This document shows, in pieces, positions 1 through 6,417 of a stretch of 9,194 nucleotides of DNA. Position 1 is the stretch's first letter; each line of letters starts with the position of its first letter. The notes below the pieces were generated by a model. That model worked only from the letters and a program-made list of their open reading frames with translations. It had not been told where the DNA came from and did no database searches. Position numbers and translations under genes: made by a program. The stretch comes from JAKEGK01 sp036507695 (GTDB lineage Bacteria > Pseudomonadota > Gammaproteobacteria > SZUA-152), in contig DATCIR010000185.1 of assembly GCA_036507695.1 (NCBI GenBank), forward strand, positions 1-9,194. Reading direction: 5' to 3'.

Positions 1-1140
1 ATTCATGGCGCGGGTGTGGCGCAGGCCGCGGCGGCCCATGGCTATTCCGTATTGTTGATTGAAAAGTCCGCGATTGGTGCGGCGACCTCCGGTAAATCCA
101 GTAAATTGATTCATGGCGGCTTGCGCTATCTCGAAAGTTTCCAGTTGGGTCTGGTTAAGGAATGCTTGCGGGAGCGCGCGCTGTTGTTGAAGAACGCCCC
201 TGAGTTGGTTAAATTGCTGCCGTTTTTTATTCCCATTTATCAGCGTACAACGCGCAGGCCGTGGCAGATCGGACTAGGATTGCAGTTGTATCGCTGGCTT
301 GGCGGGTTCAACCAGGATTCGCGGTTTCGTAAGCTTGATCCGCGGCAATGGCCATCGCTGGATGGATTGCTTCAGGATGATCTACAAGCCGTATTTCAAT
401 ATTATGACGCGCAGACGGATGATATTGCGCTGGCCCGGGCGGTAACGCAGTCGGCGCAACAGTTGGGCGCCGAGCTGTTGTTGCCTGCTGCTTTTGAAAA
501 CGCGGTGATTCAGCCGCGCGGCTGCGAGCTGAATGTCTGCGTAAACGGCAACCAACGCGCTTATTCCTGCGCGGTGCTGGTGAATGCCGCGGGCGCGTGG
601 ATCAATGAAATACTGCGACACTGTTCACCTCAACCATCCCTACTGGAAGTTGACCACGTGCAGGGAACTCACATCATCATTAATGAACCGGCGAAGTCCG
701 GTGTATTTTATCTGGAAGCGCCGCAGGACCGGCGGGCGGTGTTTGTCATGCCCTGGAAAGGCCAATGCATGATTGGCACAACGGAAACCGTGTTTCATGG
801 TGATGTTGGCGACGTCCGGCCGCTTGCCGGGGAAAAAAATTATTTGCTGGATACCTTCAATTATTATTTTTCAACACCCAAGGCGCAGTCCGATATTGTC
901 AGTGCCTTTGCCGGGCTACGCGTACTACCGCGTGCGCCGGGTTCGCACTTCAAGCGTGCGCGCGATACGCTACTGTTGACCAATGCGGCAAGCACGCCAA
1001 GATTGATATCGATCTATGGCGGTAAACTAACGGCCTATCGTTCCACGGCGGAGAAAGTAATACAACGGATGCGCAACAGTTTGCCGCAACGCAAACCGCG
1101 CGGTGATACGCGGTCAATAACGCTGCAACCGGCCGAGTAG
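1..1140 (+). CDS. glpD: Glycerol-3-phosphate dehydrogenase family FAD oxidoreductase, 5' end missing, C-terminally short
   Basis: The reading frame is already open at base 1, so the true start lies upstream. The first residues (IHGAGVAQAAAAHGYSVLLIEK) are the latter part of the FAD-binding Rossmann motif and are followed by the GlpD signature SGKSSKLIHGGLRYLE. IGTTE and a late YGGKLTAYR, the last segment of the FAD-dependent oxidoreductase domain, are also present. The family oxidises sn-glycerol-3-phosphate to dihydroxyacetone phosphate at the inner membrane and passes electrons to quinone. The protein stops about 30 residues after YGGKLTAYR, giving roughly 390 residues in full against about 500 in E. 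coli GlpD, so the helical C-terminal domain is absent. The ending is an ordinary TAG with no obvious frameshift remnant, because the next gene's stop on the other strand follows at once. The family assignment is firm; the exact substrate is less sure because of the missing domain. Confidence 0.85.
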   Translation: MHGAGVAQAAAAHGYSVLLIEKSAIGAATSGKSSKLIHGGLRYLESFQLGLVKECLRERALLLKNAPELVKLLPFFIPIYQRTTRRPWQIGLGLQLYRWLGGFNQDSRFRKLDPRQWPSLDGLLQDDLQAVFQYYDAQTDDIALARAVTQSAQQLGAELLLPAAFENAVIQPRGCELNVCVNGNQRAYSCAVLVNAAGAWINEILRHCSPQPSLLEVDHVQGTHIIINEPAKSGVFYLEAPQDRRAVFVMPWKGQCMIGTTETVFHGDVGDVRPLAGEKNYLLDTFNYYFSTPKAQSDIVSAFAGLRVLPRAPGSHFKRARDTLLLTNAASTPRLISIYGGKLTAYRSTAEKVIQRMRNSLPQRKPRGDTRSITLQPAE

Positions 1141-1144
1141 CTCA

Positions 1145-1879
1145 TCAGCGCGGGTTGGTGACCAGTCCGCGCAGCTCAATAATGATCGGGTCATCCTGGC
1201 GCAGTTTAACAATCTGTTGTTGCCCGCTGTTATGACCCAGGAACGGCAGGCTTGCCGCGGCGAGGTAAGGCATGATGGCGCGCAGGTCATTGGATTCGCC
1301 CACGCTTTGAATGTTGACACTCCAGATTGTAGTAGCCGGCTTATCCGCATTGCGGTGAACCGGTATGGCGGCCAAATTAGCATAACGGTTGTAAAGGGTA
1401 TAACTGCGGGTTTCATAAGTGCTGCCGATCTGTTGCACATAAGCGGGCACGTGCACGGTACGTTGCACCGACCGGGTTTGACCTGAGCTATCGGTTACGT
1501 TCTCGGTGACGGTAACCGTGTGTCCGCCGAAGGTTTCGTAGATTGGCCACGAGTAGGTTTGCACACCGGTTCGGCCATCCGAAATACCGTAGTGAAACTG
1601 GATTTCGATATCCGCGGCGTCCAGGGACTCGCTGGGTATAAATCCCTGCTTTTGCAGAGTGTGGTCAAAGAAACGGCGAAACTCCAGGAAATAAAGATCG
1701 GTTGCGGCGGTGTCTTTATTCATGTCGGTAATATTGGTGAGATAATAACGTTTTCCATAAGCGATTACCTGGGGGTCGGATATTGCATTGACGCTAACCG
1801 CAATATGTGGTGTGCAGGCATTGAGGCCGCCAGCGAATATTAATATGCCAAGCCAACGCATTGTTGAACCGGTTTTCAT
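1145..1879 (-). CDS. Predicted outer-membrane lipoprotein of unknown function (244 aa)
   Basis: I do not recognise a named protein. The N-terminus (residues 1–22) is a lipoprotein signal: a charged start with Lys2 and Arg8, a hydrophobic stretch LGILIFAGG, then LNAC with the lipidated cysteine at position 22. Residue +2 is Thr, not Asp, which fits sorting to the outer membrane in gammaproteobacteria. The mature part is a single region of mixed alpha/beta character with a Thr/Val-rich stretch near its middle (HTVTVTENV). It is loosely reminiscent of DUF4136-type periplasmic lipoproteins, which is only an impression. The start at 1879 is chosen because AGAGGG sits 6 bases upstream; the in-frame ATG at 1900 would add seven residues before the signal and has no such site. 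It converges on the GlpD-family gene with 4 bp between the stops, so no room remains for a separate terminator. Its own promoter should lie in the long gap to its right. Confidence 0.75.
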   Translation of the reverse strand: MKTGSTMRWLGILIFAGGLNACTPHIAVSVNAISDPQVIAYGKRYYLTNITDMNKDTAATDLYFLEFRRFFDHTLQKQGFIPSESLDAADIEIQFHYGISDGRTGVQTYSWPIYETFGGHTVTVTENVTDSSGQTRSVQRTVHVPAYVQQIGSTYETRSYTLYNRYANLAAIPVHRNADKPATTIWSVNIQSVGESNDLRAIMPYLAAASLPFLGHNSGQQQIVKLRQDDPIIIELRGLVTNPR

Positions 1880-1947
1880 AATAGTCCCTCTATGAAACAT
1901 GTGATTTCATGCTACGCCAAAAATCGGCTCAGCAACCATTCCTATGG

Positions 1948-1964
1948 ACTTAATGGATTTAAGT
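1948..1964. repeat. Small perfect inverted repeat upstream of the lipoprotein gene
   Basis: ACTTAA and TTAAGT flank a 5-base spacer TGGAT. It lies about 70 bp upstream of the lipoprotein start, within promoter distance, so it could be an operator for that gene. With AT-rich 6-bp arms it may also be chance. Confidence 0.3.
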
Positions 1965-2019
1965 TAAGATTATTGTGGAATGTTTTGGGAAATCGCGCAA
2001 TGTTTTTGTCCGGTAAGCT

Positions 2020-2033
2020 TTGATTTAAATCAC
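2020..2033. promoter_or_regulatory. FNR/ANR-like binding box
   Basis: TTGATTTAAATCAC matches the FNR consensus TTGAT-N4-ATCAA at nine of ten defined positions, and its core TGATTTAAATCA is a perfect 12-bp palindrome. It lies about 140 bp upstream of the minus-strand lipoprotein start and about 500 bp upstream of the LysR gene, so the lipoprotein gene is the closer target. No clearly placed -10/-35 pair was found beside it. Oxygen-responsive control is an inference from the motif only. Confidence 0.35.
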
Positions 2034-2470
2034 GAGATTTTTCACGCAACTTAAGCAGTTCGATAATCGCCTGCCGACCATTGAATCCGCCTTATTGTCC
2101 CGGAATACCGGGCGTATAGTCGCTAACACGACTATGCAACGCATCGTCTTTGCCGCTAAGTGTATTTACTATCACCGGCCTTGCCGGATAATCGGGATTA
2201 TGGCGCTCATTGGTTATTCGGCAAATAGCAACGCCGATAATATAGATGATGTATGCCGGTATCGCTCCGCAAGGATTTTCCATCGCCTGCTCGACGGGAT
2301 CCTGGATAGGCGGCGGCCGGGCGCAAGCTTCGCAACATGGCCATTTATTGAGCAAAGGCTATATTCGCTAAAATTGAACGCCACGTAAGCTCCTTACTCA
2401 ATTATCCTTTTGGATATACATGAGTCATTAAACATTTCTATTATAAAGATTAATTGCTATTATCATCTAT

Positions 2471-2515
2471 ACTATCTAGTACTCCATAAAAATTTACTAT
2501 CTGATACCCCATAAT
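2471..2515. promoter_or_regulatory. Imperfect direct repeat just upstream of the LysR gene, candidate operator
   Basis: ACTATCTAGTACTCCATAAA (2471–2490) and ACTATCTGATACCCCATAAT (2496–2515) match at 16 of 20 positions with a pitch of 25 bp. The second copy ends 14 bp before the LysR start codon and abuts its AAAGG ribosome-binding site. LysR-type regulators commonly repress their own genes, so this could be an autoregulatory site. A leader duplication without function is the alternative. Confidence 0.35.
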
Positions 2516-2529
2516 AAAGGTTATATCCC

Positions 2530-3441
2530 ATGGCAGATCGAAGACTGCACGTATTTTATTCGGTTGCGCGGCTGCTCAGTTTCACGAAGGCGGCGGAAAC
2601 CTTGCACATGACCCAGCCCGCCGTGACCTTCCAAGTGCGGCAATTAGAAGAACATTTCAATACCCGCCTGTTCGATCGAACCCACAACCGGATCAGCCTC
2701 ACCGAAGCGGGGCAAAAAGTCTACGAATACGCCGATCGCATATTTGAACTTTATAATGAATTGGAAAACTCCGTCCGGGAGTTAACGGGTGAAATCAGCG
2801 GTGTGCTGATCCTGGGGGCAAGCACCACGATCGCGGAATATATGTTGCCGGCCTTGTTGGGCGACTTCAAGGCCAAATACCCGGATGTGAGTTTGCGGCT
2901 CAAAGTCTCGAATACCGATGGTATCGTTTCCATGGTCGAGCACAACGTCATCGACCTTGGCGTGGTTGAAGCGCCGGTTGCAAACAAGAATTTGTCGGTT
3001 GAAATCTGCCGTACTGACCGCTTGGTGGCGATTGTGCCGCCGGGGCACGTTTTGGCGGGGAAAGAGAAAATTTCCCTCAATACTTTGGTTGAATACCCCT
3101 ATATTTGCCGGGAAGAAGGTTCCGGTACTCGTGAAGTTATACTGGATTATCTCAAGGCAGCCGGCGTGGATGCCGCGCAGCTGAATGTCATCATGGAGCT
3201 GGGTAGTTTGGAAGCCTTGAAAGGCGCCGTGGAAGCGGGCATTGGTGTGAGTATTATTTCGCGCGCGACACTCTCAAAAGAAATCCGTTTAGGCACTCTA
3301 GCGGTGCTCGAACTGGATCCTCCATTGGAGCGGCCATTTTCCTTCGTTCACCAAAAGCATAAATTCCGCCAGCGTGCCATGGAAGAACTATTGGAATTTG
3401 CGCGCAATTATTGCGAAACCCATCAGACCCCCGACATGTAG
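2530..3441 (+). CDS. LysR-type transcriptional regulator, CysL/YeiE-like
   Basis: The 303-residue protein has the usual LysR length and layout. The N-terminal winged helix-turn-helix lies at about residues 6–65, with recognition region SFTKAAETLHMTQPAVTFQVRQLEE and the conserved LFDRT after it. A linker helix follows, then a periplasmic-binding-protein-like effector domain from about residue 90. GASTTIAEYMLPALLGDFK and the later GSLEALKGAVEAGIGVSIIS resemble the CysL/CbbR/YeiE branch, whose known members act in sulfur, carbon fixation or related metabolism. The effector here cannot be told. The ATG at 2530 has AAAGG about 10 bases upstream and the N-terminus aligns with the family. The nearest divergent gene, the usual LysR target, is the lipoprotein some 650 bp away, and the genes downstream (the 125-residue protein and perM) run the same way, so the target is open. 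It lacks features that would identify it as GcvA, the partner of GcvR. Confidence 0.9.
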   Translation: MADRRLHVFYSVARLLSFTKAAETLHMTQPAVTFQVRQLEEHFNTRLFDRTHNRISLTEAGQKVYEYADRIFELYNELENSVRELTGEISGVLILGASTTIAEYMLPALLGDFKAKYPDVSLRLKVSNTDGIVSMVEHNVIDLGVVEAPVANKNLSVEICRTDRLVAIVPPGHVLAGKEKISLNTLVEYPYICREEGSGTREVILDYLKAAGVDAAQLNVIMELGSLEALKGAVEAGIGVSIISRATLSKEIRLGTLAVLELDPPLERPFSFVHQKHKFRQRAMEELLEFARNYCETHQTPDM

Positions 3442-3500
3442 GAATTCCAAAAAAAGGCCGATGCTTTTGGCTTTAACAAACCATCCCCGGATTTTGTTTG

Positions 3501-3878
3501 ATGAAATCCATTGAGAAAAAACTACTTAAGTATTTTTCCCGATTAACGGAAGCTCAACAGCAAACCTTGCTGCAATTCGCGGAATTTCTGGCAGCAAGAG
3601 GCGATAGTGTCCGCGATGCTGAGGTTAAAAAGGAAATACCCAAACCCATCCAAAAACAGCGGCCCGCGGAAGAAACCGTGGTGGGGGCTATTAAACGGTT
3701 AACCGCGAGTTACCCCATGCTGGGGAAAGACAAGTTATTTAATGAAACCTCGGTGTTGATGACCAGGCATGTCATGCAAGGACATGCCGCCAATCTAATC
3801 ATCGATGAACTGGAAAGTTTATTCCGGCGTCACTATGAAGCGTTGATAAACGAGCAGCCGCGGAATTCCGAAGAATAA
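3501..3878 (+). CDS. Conserved-looking hypothetical protein (125 aa), upstream of perM
   Basis: I do not recognise this protein. Residues 4–33 form an amphipathic helix-rich segment (LLKYFSRLTEAQQQTLLQFAEFLAAR) that resembles the short helical unit seen in DUF2281-like small proteins. A Lys/Pro-rich linker follows at about 42–57 (KKEIPKPIQKQRP). The rest (58–125) is helical, with the segment HVMQGHAANLIIDELESLFRRHYEAL. There is no signal peptide and no membrane segment, so it should be cytoplasmic. The ATG at 3501 is preferred over the adjacent TTG at 3498; there is no good ribosome-binding site for either. It lies 59 bp after the LysR gene and 16 bp before perM, so translation with perM is likely. 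The LysR-independent spacing and coding-like composition support a real gene. A regulatory or accessory role for PerM would be a guess. Confidence 0.7.
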   Translation: MKSIEKKLLKYFSRLTEAQQQTLLQFAEFLAARGDSVRDAEVKKEIPKPIQKQRPAEETVVGAIKRLTASYPMLGKDKLFNETSVLMTRHVMQGHAANLIIDELESLFRRHYEALINEQPRNSEE

Positions 3879-3894
3879 ATGTTTAGTAATCACT

Positions 3895-4971
3895 ATGCTT
3901 GAAGTCTTCAAAAACTGGTATCAACGAAATTTTTCCAATCCGCAGGCTGTCATCCTGGCGGTTTTACTGCTGTTTGGACTGTTAACCATTGTCTACCTGG
4001 GCGGCATGCTGGCCCCTATCCTGATCGCGATTACAATTGCCTATCTGCTGGAAGTTATTGTCGCGCTGCTTGAGCAATACAAAATTCCGCGGCTGGCCGC
4101 GGTTATTTTTGTCTGCCTGCTGTTTTTGCTGCTGTTGCTGTTTTTACTCCTGCTGTTGATTCCGGTATTGTCGCAACAGGTAACGCAACTGGTCCAGGAA
4201 CTGCCCAAACAGTTGGATAAAGTTCAACAAACGATTTTGCATTTGCCGGAGCTGTACCCGCAGATATTTTCCGAGTTGCAAGTCAAAGACATCGTGACGG
4301 ATTTTAAAAAGCAAATCACCGGTATGGGCCAGGCCTTTCTCTCTGTTTCCCTGTCTTCAATACCGATTTTATTCGCTATTATTGTTTATTGTATTTTAGT
4401 GCCACTACTGGTGTTCTTTTTCCTCAAGGACAAAGTGCTGATTATTAACTGGCTGAAAAAGTATTTGCCCAAGGAACGGGGTTTGGCGGCGCAGGTATGG
4501 CGGGAAATGGATTTACAGATAGGTAATTATATTCGCGGCAAGATCACCGAGATCATCATTGTTGGCGTGGTCAGCTACCTGACGTTTCTGGTGATGGGAT
4601 TGAATTACGCTTTGTTACTGGGAGTGTTGGTTGGATTATCGGTGATTATTCCGTTCATCGGTGCGGCCGCGGTAACCATACCGGTTGCCATGATTGCCTA
4701 TTTCCAATGGGGCTGGAGCGCGGACTTTGCCTGGCTGATGTTAGCGTATGGCATTATCCAGGCCTTGGACGGTAATGTGCTGGTACCGTTATTGTTTTCC
4801 GAAGCGGTTAATCTGCATCCGGTCGCCATTATCCTGGCGGTTATCGTATTCGGTGGAGTTTGGGGTTTTTGGGGCGTGTTTTTTGCGATTCCCCTGGCGA
4901 CACTGGTGAAAGCGGTGTTAAATGCCTGGCCGAGTTTGCGGTCGGAAGTTGAGCCAGTTCCAATAGTTTGA
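3895..4971 (+). CDS. perM: PerM, AI-2E transporter family membrane protein
   Basis: The 358-residue protein matches E. coli PerM (353 aa) in length and in conserved blocks: FSNPQAVIL near the N-terminus, LVFFFLKDK, NYIRGKITEIIIVGVVSY, IIQALDGNVLVPLLFSEAVN and the closing GGVWGFWGVFFAIPLATL. The layout is typical: about three membrane spans in residues 17–95, a soluble amphipathic region at about 95–150 (VTQLVQELPKQLDKVQQTI), then further spans to the C-terminus, about eight in all. The family is placed in the inner membrane. Members such as TqsA export autoinducer-2 and others act as ion antiporters; the PerM substrate itself is not settled. The ATG at 3895 follows the upstream stop by 16 bp with only a weak ribosome-binding site. 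No intrinsic terminator follows directly, but the 142-bp palindrome begins 13 bp after the stop. Confidence 0.95.
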   Translation: MLEVFKNWYQRNFSNPQAVILAVLLLFGLLTIVYLGGMLAPILIAITIAYLLEVIVALLEQYKIPRLAAVIFVCLLFLLLLLFLLLLLIPVLSQQVTQLVQELPKQLDKVQQTILHLPELYPQIFSELQVKDIVTDFKKQITGMGQAFLSVSLSSIPILFAIIVYCILVPLLVFFFLKDKVLIINWLKKYLPKERGLAAQVWREMDLQIGNYIRGKITEIIIVGVVSYLTFLVMGLNYALLLGVLVGLSVIIPFIGAAAVTIPVAMIAYFQWGWSADFAWLMLAYGIIQALDGNVLVPLLFSEAVNLHPVAIILAVIVFGGVWGFWGVFFAIPLATLVKAVLNAWPSLRSEVEPVPIV

Positions 4972-4983
4972 AGTGCAATGATT

Positions 4984-5125
4984 AGAACCTAGCTCAAAAT
5001 TGCTGCGCTTGGCGATACGGCGTTAAAAATGAACTCAAAATGCTCATTTACTCCGTGTAAACTTCGCTTTTTCGTTCATTTTTGCCTTGTCTCGCCTGCG
5101 CTCGCGACATTTTGAGATAGGTTCT
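4984..5125. repeat. 142-bp palindromic element, MITE/REP-like
   Basis: The ends AGAACCTAGCTCAAAAT (4984–5000) and ATTTTGAGATAGGTTCT (5109–5125) are inverted repeats matching at 16 of 17 positions. A second pair of arms, AAAAATGAAC (5025–5034) and GTTCATTTTT (5074–5083), and a central hairpin TTTAC-TCCGT-GTAAA (5047–5061) share the same centre of symmetry at about 5054, so the whole unit is one nested palindrome. It has no open frame of its own. It lies 13 bp after perM, where it could form a long RNA hairpin that ends or stabilises the transcript. The structure is what small non-autonomous mobile palindromes look like; I cannot see other copies in this window. No flanking target duplication is evident. 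Confidence 0.75.
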
Positions 5126-5138
5126 GGTTATCGTGGGT

Positions 5139-5204
5139 GTCATCCTGCCGGGAAATTTGTTTTTTCGAACTTTGATGATGACGAATATTCGTCATCCTGC
5201 CGGG
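5139..5204. repeat. 14-bp direct repeat pair with a perfect 20-bp palindrome
   Basis: GTCATCCTGCCGGG occurs at 5139–5152 and again at 5191–5204, a pitch of 52 bp. Between and overlapping the second copy, GATGACGAATATTCGTCATC (5177–5196) is a perfect 20-bp palindrome. The arrangement looks like the remains of a short intergenic repeat family and not like a promoter, given its position between two convergent gene ends. Confidence 0.6.
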
Positions 5205-5313
5205 CGAGCCGGTCTTGATATACAACACTATCCCACGCTGTTGCGGCGAACGAAAAACAACAAAACTCACTTTGTAGGTTAAAACCGGAATTATTAAACA
5301 GCGGGGAAAAAAA

Positions 5314-5784
5314 TCATTTCAGGGCTTGCACCGCAGTCAACACCTCATCCACATGTCCCGCCACTTTCACCTTGCGCCATTCTTGTCTTAGCACACCTTG
5401 TGCATCGATGAGGAACGTGCTGCGTTCGATACCCATGACTTTTTTGCCGTACATATTCTTTTCTTGAATGACATCGAATATTTTGCAAAGAGTTTCATTG
5501 GCGTCGGATAACAAGTCAAATTGAAAGCCCTGTTTTTCCCGGAATTTGTCGTGTGATGTAACGCTGTCGCGTGATACGCCCAATACGATTGCGCTGGCGC
5601 GTTTGAATTGGCCGTGCTTGGCTTGAAAGTCCAGCCCTTCGGCCGTGCAACCCGGCGTACTGTCCTTGGGATAAAAATACAGAACCACCTTGCTGCCGCG
5701 CAGGTCTTGCAGCGTGATCTGCTGGCCGCCGGTGGCGGGGAGCTTGAAAGCGGGAATTTTTTTGCCGATCGTGGCTTTGCTCAT
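5314..5784 (-). CDS. bcp: Thiol peroxidase Bcp (peroxiredoxin, PrxQ class)
   Basis: The 156-residue cytoplasmic enzyme reduces hydrogen peroxide and organic hydroperoxides using a peroxidatic cysteine, with electrons usually from thioredoxin. The thioredoxin-like fold starts with GKKIPAFKLPATGG. The active site is YFYPKDSTPGCTAEG with Cys46 as peroxidatic cysteine and Thr43 beside it. VLGVSRDSVTSHDKF and ERSTFLID follow as in the family. The resolving cysteine of E. coli Bcp (five residues after the first) is Leu51 here, and the helix-3 position used by some PrxQ enzymes has none; the only other cysteine is Cys100 in ETLCKIFDV. It may work as a one-cysteine enzyme or use Cys100. The ATG at 5784 has AAGGA six bases upstream; the longer frame to 5871 overlaps gcvR and lacks family support. 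It lies 58 bp after gcvR, as in E. coli. Confidence 0.95.
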   Translation of the reverse strand: MSKATIGKKIPAFKLPATGGQQITLQDLRGSKVVLYFYPKDSTPGCTAEGLDFQAKHGQFKRASAIVLGVSRDSVTSHDKFREKQGFQFDLLSDANETLCKIFDVIQEKNMYGKKVMGIERSTFLIDAQGVLRQEWRKVKVAGHVDEVLTAVQALK

Positions 5785-5842
5785 CACGGTTCCTTGCAAA
5801 TGGAAGTGGTCAGAAGAGATAGGTAGCGCTATTAAACCTAGG

Positions 5843-6373
5843 TTAAACCTTGGAAGGTTCCAGGACCGCATCCATATTCAGGCCATCGCAAAAATCCAGA
5901 AAGTCTTCCCTTAACGCCGCAATGCGAATATCGGCCGGCACATTAATGATCATGCTCATGGTGAACATGGGTGTGCCGGTGTGGGCGGCGGCATAGCTGG
6001 TGGTGTTGAGTTCGCGAATGTTGATATTGCGGCTGGAAAAGAAATTGGCAATCTTGTACACGATACCCGGATGATCGATGGACACCACATCAACGGAATA
6101 CGACAACAAATTTTGCGGGTGGGCCTTTTCCTCGGTGCGTTTTGAGGTGATGGTAAGGGAAAGCCGTTCACCGAGCGCCGGTAACTGATTTTCCAGTTTG
6201 GCCAGCGCATTCCATTTTCCGGAAACCAGCAGTATCAGGGCGAATTCGCCGCCCAGTACCGTCATCCGGCTGTCATTAATATTGCAACCGCACTCCAGGA
6301 TCGCTTCGGAAAGCTTGTCGACGATGCCCGGCCGGTCATTTCCAACAGCGGTAATTACCAGTAGATTATCCAT
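5843..6373 (-). CDS. gcvR: GcvR-like glycine cleavage system regulator (two ACT domains)
   Basis: The 176-residue protein is made of two ACT domains. The first, about residues 4–80, carries VGNDRPGIVDKLSEAILECG and INDSRM. The second, about 92–170, carries IDHPGIVYKIANFFSSRNIN and RELNTTS. In E. coli GcvR (190 aa) binds GcvA and, when glycine is scarce, holds it in a repressing state for the gcvTHP operon; ACT domains commonly bind amino acids. No gcv genes or GcvA lie in this window, so function is carried over from the family. The ATG at 6373 gives an N-terminus that fits; there is no strong ribosome-binding site. It is divergent from dapA and followed by bcp, the conserved gammaproteobacterial order. 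The last codons contain AACCTAGGTT, a short palindrome of no clear meaning. Confidence 0.9.
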   Translation of the reverse strand: MDNLLVITAVGNDRPGIVDKLSEAILECGCNINDSRMTVLGGEFALILLVSGKWNALAKLENQLPALGERLSLTITSKRTEEKAHPQNLLSYSVDVVSIDHPGIVYKIANFFSSRNINIRELNTTSYAAAHTGTPMFTMSMIINVPADIRIAALREDFLDFCDGLNMDAVLEPSKV

Positions 6374-6397
6374 TGCGGTATTTTAGTGGCGGTTGGG

Positions 6398-6417
6398 AAA
6401 ATTTACAGTTAAATTTT
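6398..6417. promoter_or_regulatory. AT-rich perfect inverted repeat in the gcvR–dapA region
   Basis: AAAATTTA and TAAATTTT flank the 4-base centre CAGT. The site is about 25 bp upstream of the gcvR start and overlaps the -35 element of the proposed dapA promoter, so a protein bound here could affect both genes. AT-rich content makes chance symmetry possible. Confidence 0.4.

Larger units (their letters stand above)
1901..2529. other. Long intergenic stretch without a convincing gene
   Basis: This stretch of about 630 bp separates the divergent lipoprotein and LysR genes. Open frames of about 90 codons exist on both strands between 2092 and 2388. They overlap each other almost completely, have no recognisable motifs, and do not show clear coding bias. 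The minus strand also offers AAGGAG 5 bases before a GTG at 2384, but that frame closes after 67 codons. The part from 2400 to 2529 is strongly AT-rich and probably holds the LysR gene promoter. A palindrome (1948–1964), an FNR-like box (2020–2033) and an imperfect direct repeat (2471–2515) are listed separately. I see no tRNA or other structured RNA. Confidence 0.5.
4972..5313. other. perM–bcp intergenic region
   Basis: Convergent perM and bcp leave 342 bp between them. The left half is the 142-bp palindrome. The right half contains the paired 14-bp repeats and the 20-bp palindrome listed separately, then 5205–5313, where I see nothing but a poly-A run near the bcp stop. The minus-strand open frame across 5076–5270 is explained by the repeats and has no coding features. 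Confidence 0.6.

Noticed and set aside
382..621. Minus-strand open frame inside the GlpD-family gene
   Set aside because: It is a shadow of a well-supported gene and has no motifs of its own.
2246..2371. 41-codon plus-strand frame with a Gly-rich stretch (STGSWIGGG)
   Set aside because: No ribosome-binding site, no family resemblance, and it competes with two other open frames over the same bases.
3447..3474. Possible terminator after the LysR gene (CCAAAA and TTTTGG arms, partly GGCC/GGC)
   Set aside because: The arms are AT-rich with a 12-base loop, alternative pairings need a bulge, and there is no T-run after the stem.
3501..3878. The small gene as an antitoxin
   Set aside because: The DUF2281-like resemblance is limited to one helix, and no toxin gene is adjacent; perM is not a toxin.
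5785..5871. Longer Bcp start adding 29 residues
   Set aside because: It would overlap the end of gcvR, adds a segment not found in Bcp proteins, and the ATG at 5784 has a proper ribosome-binding site.
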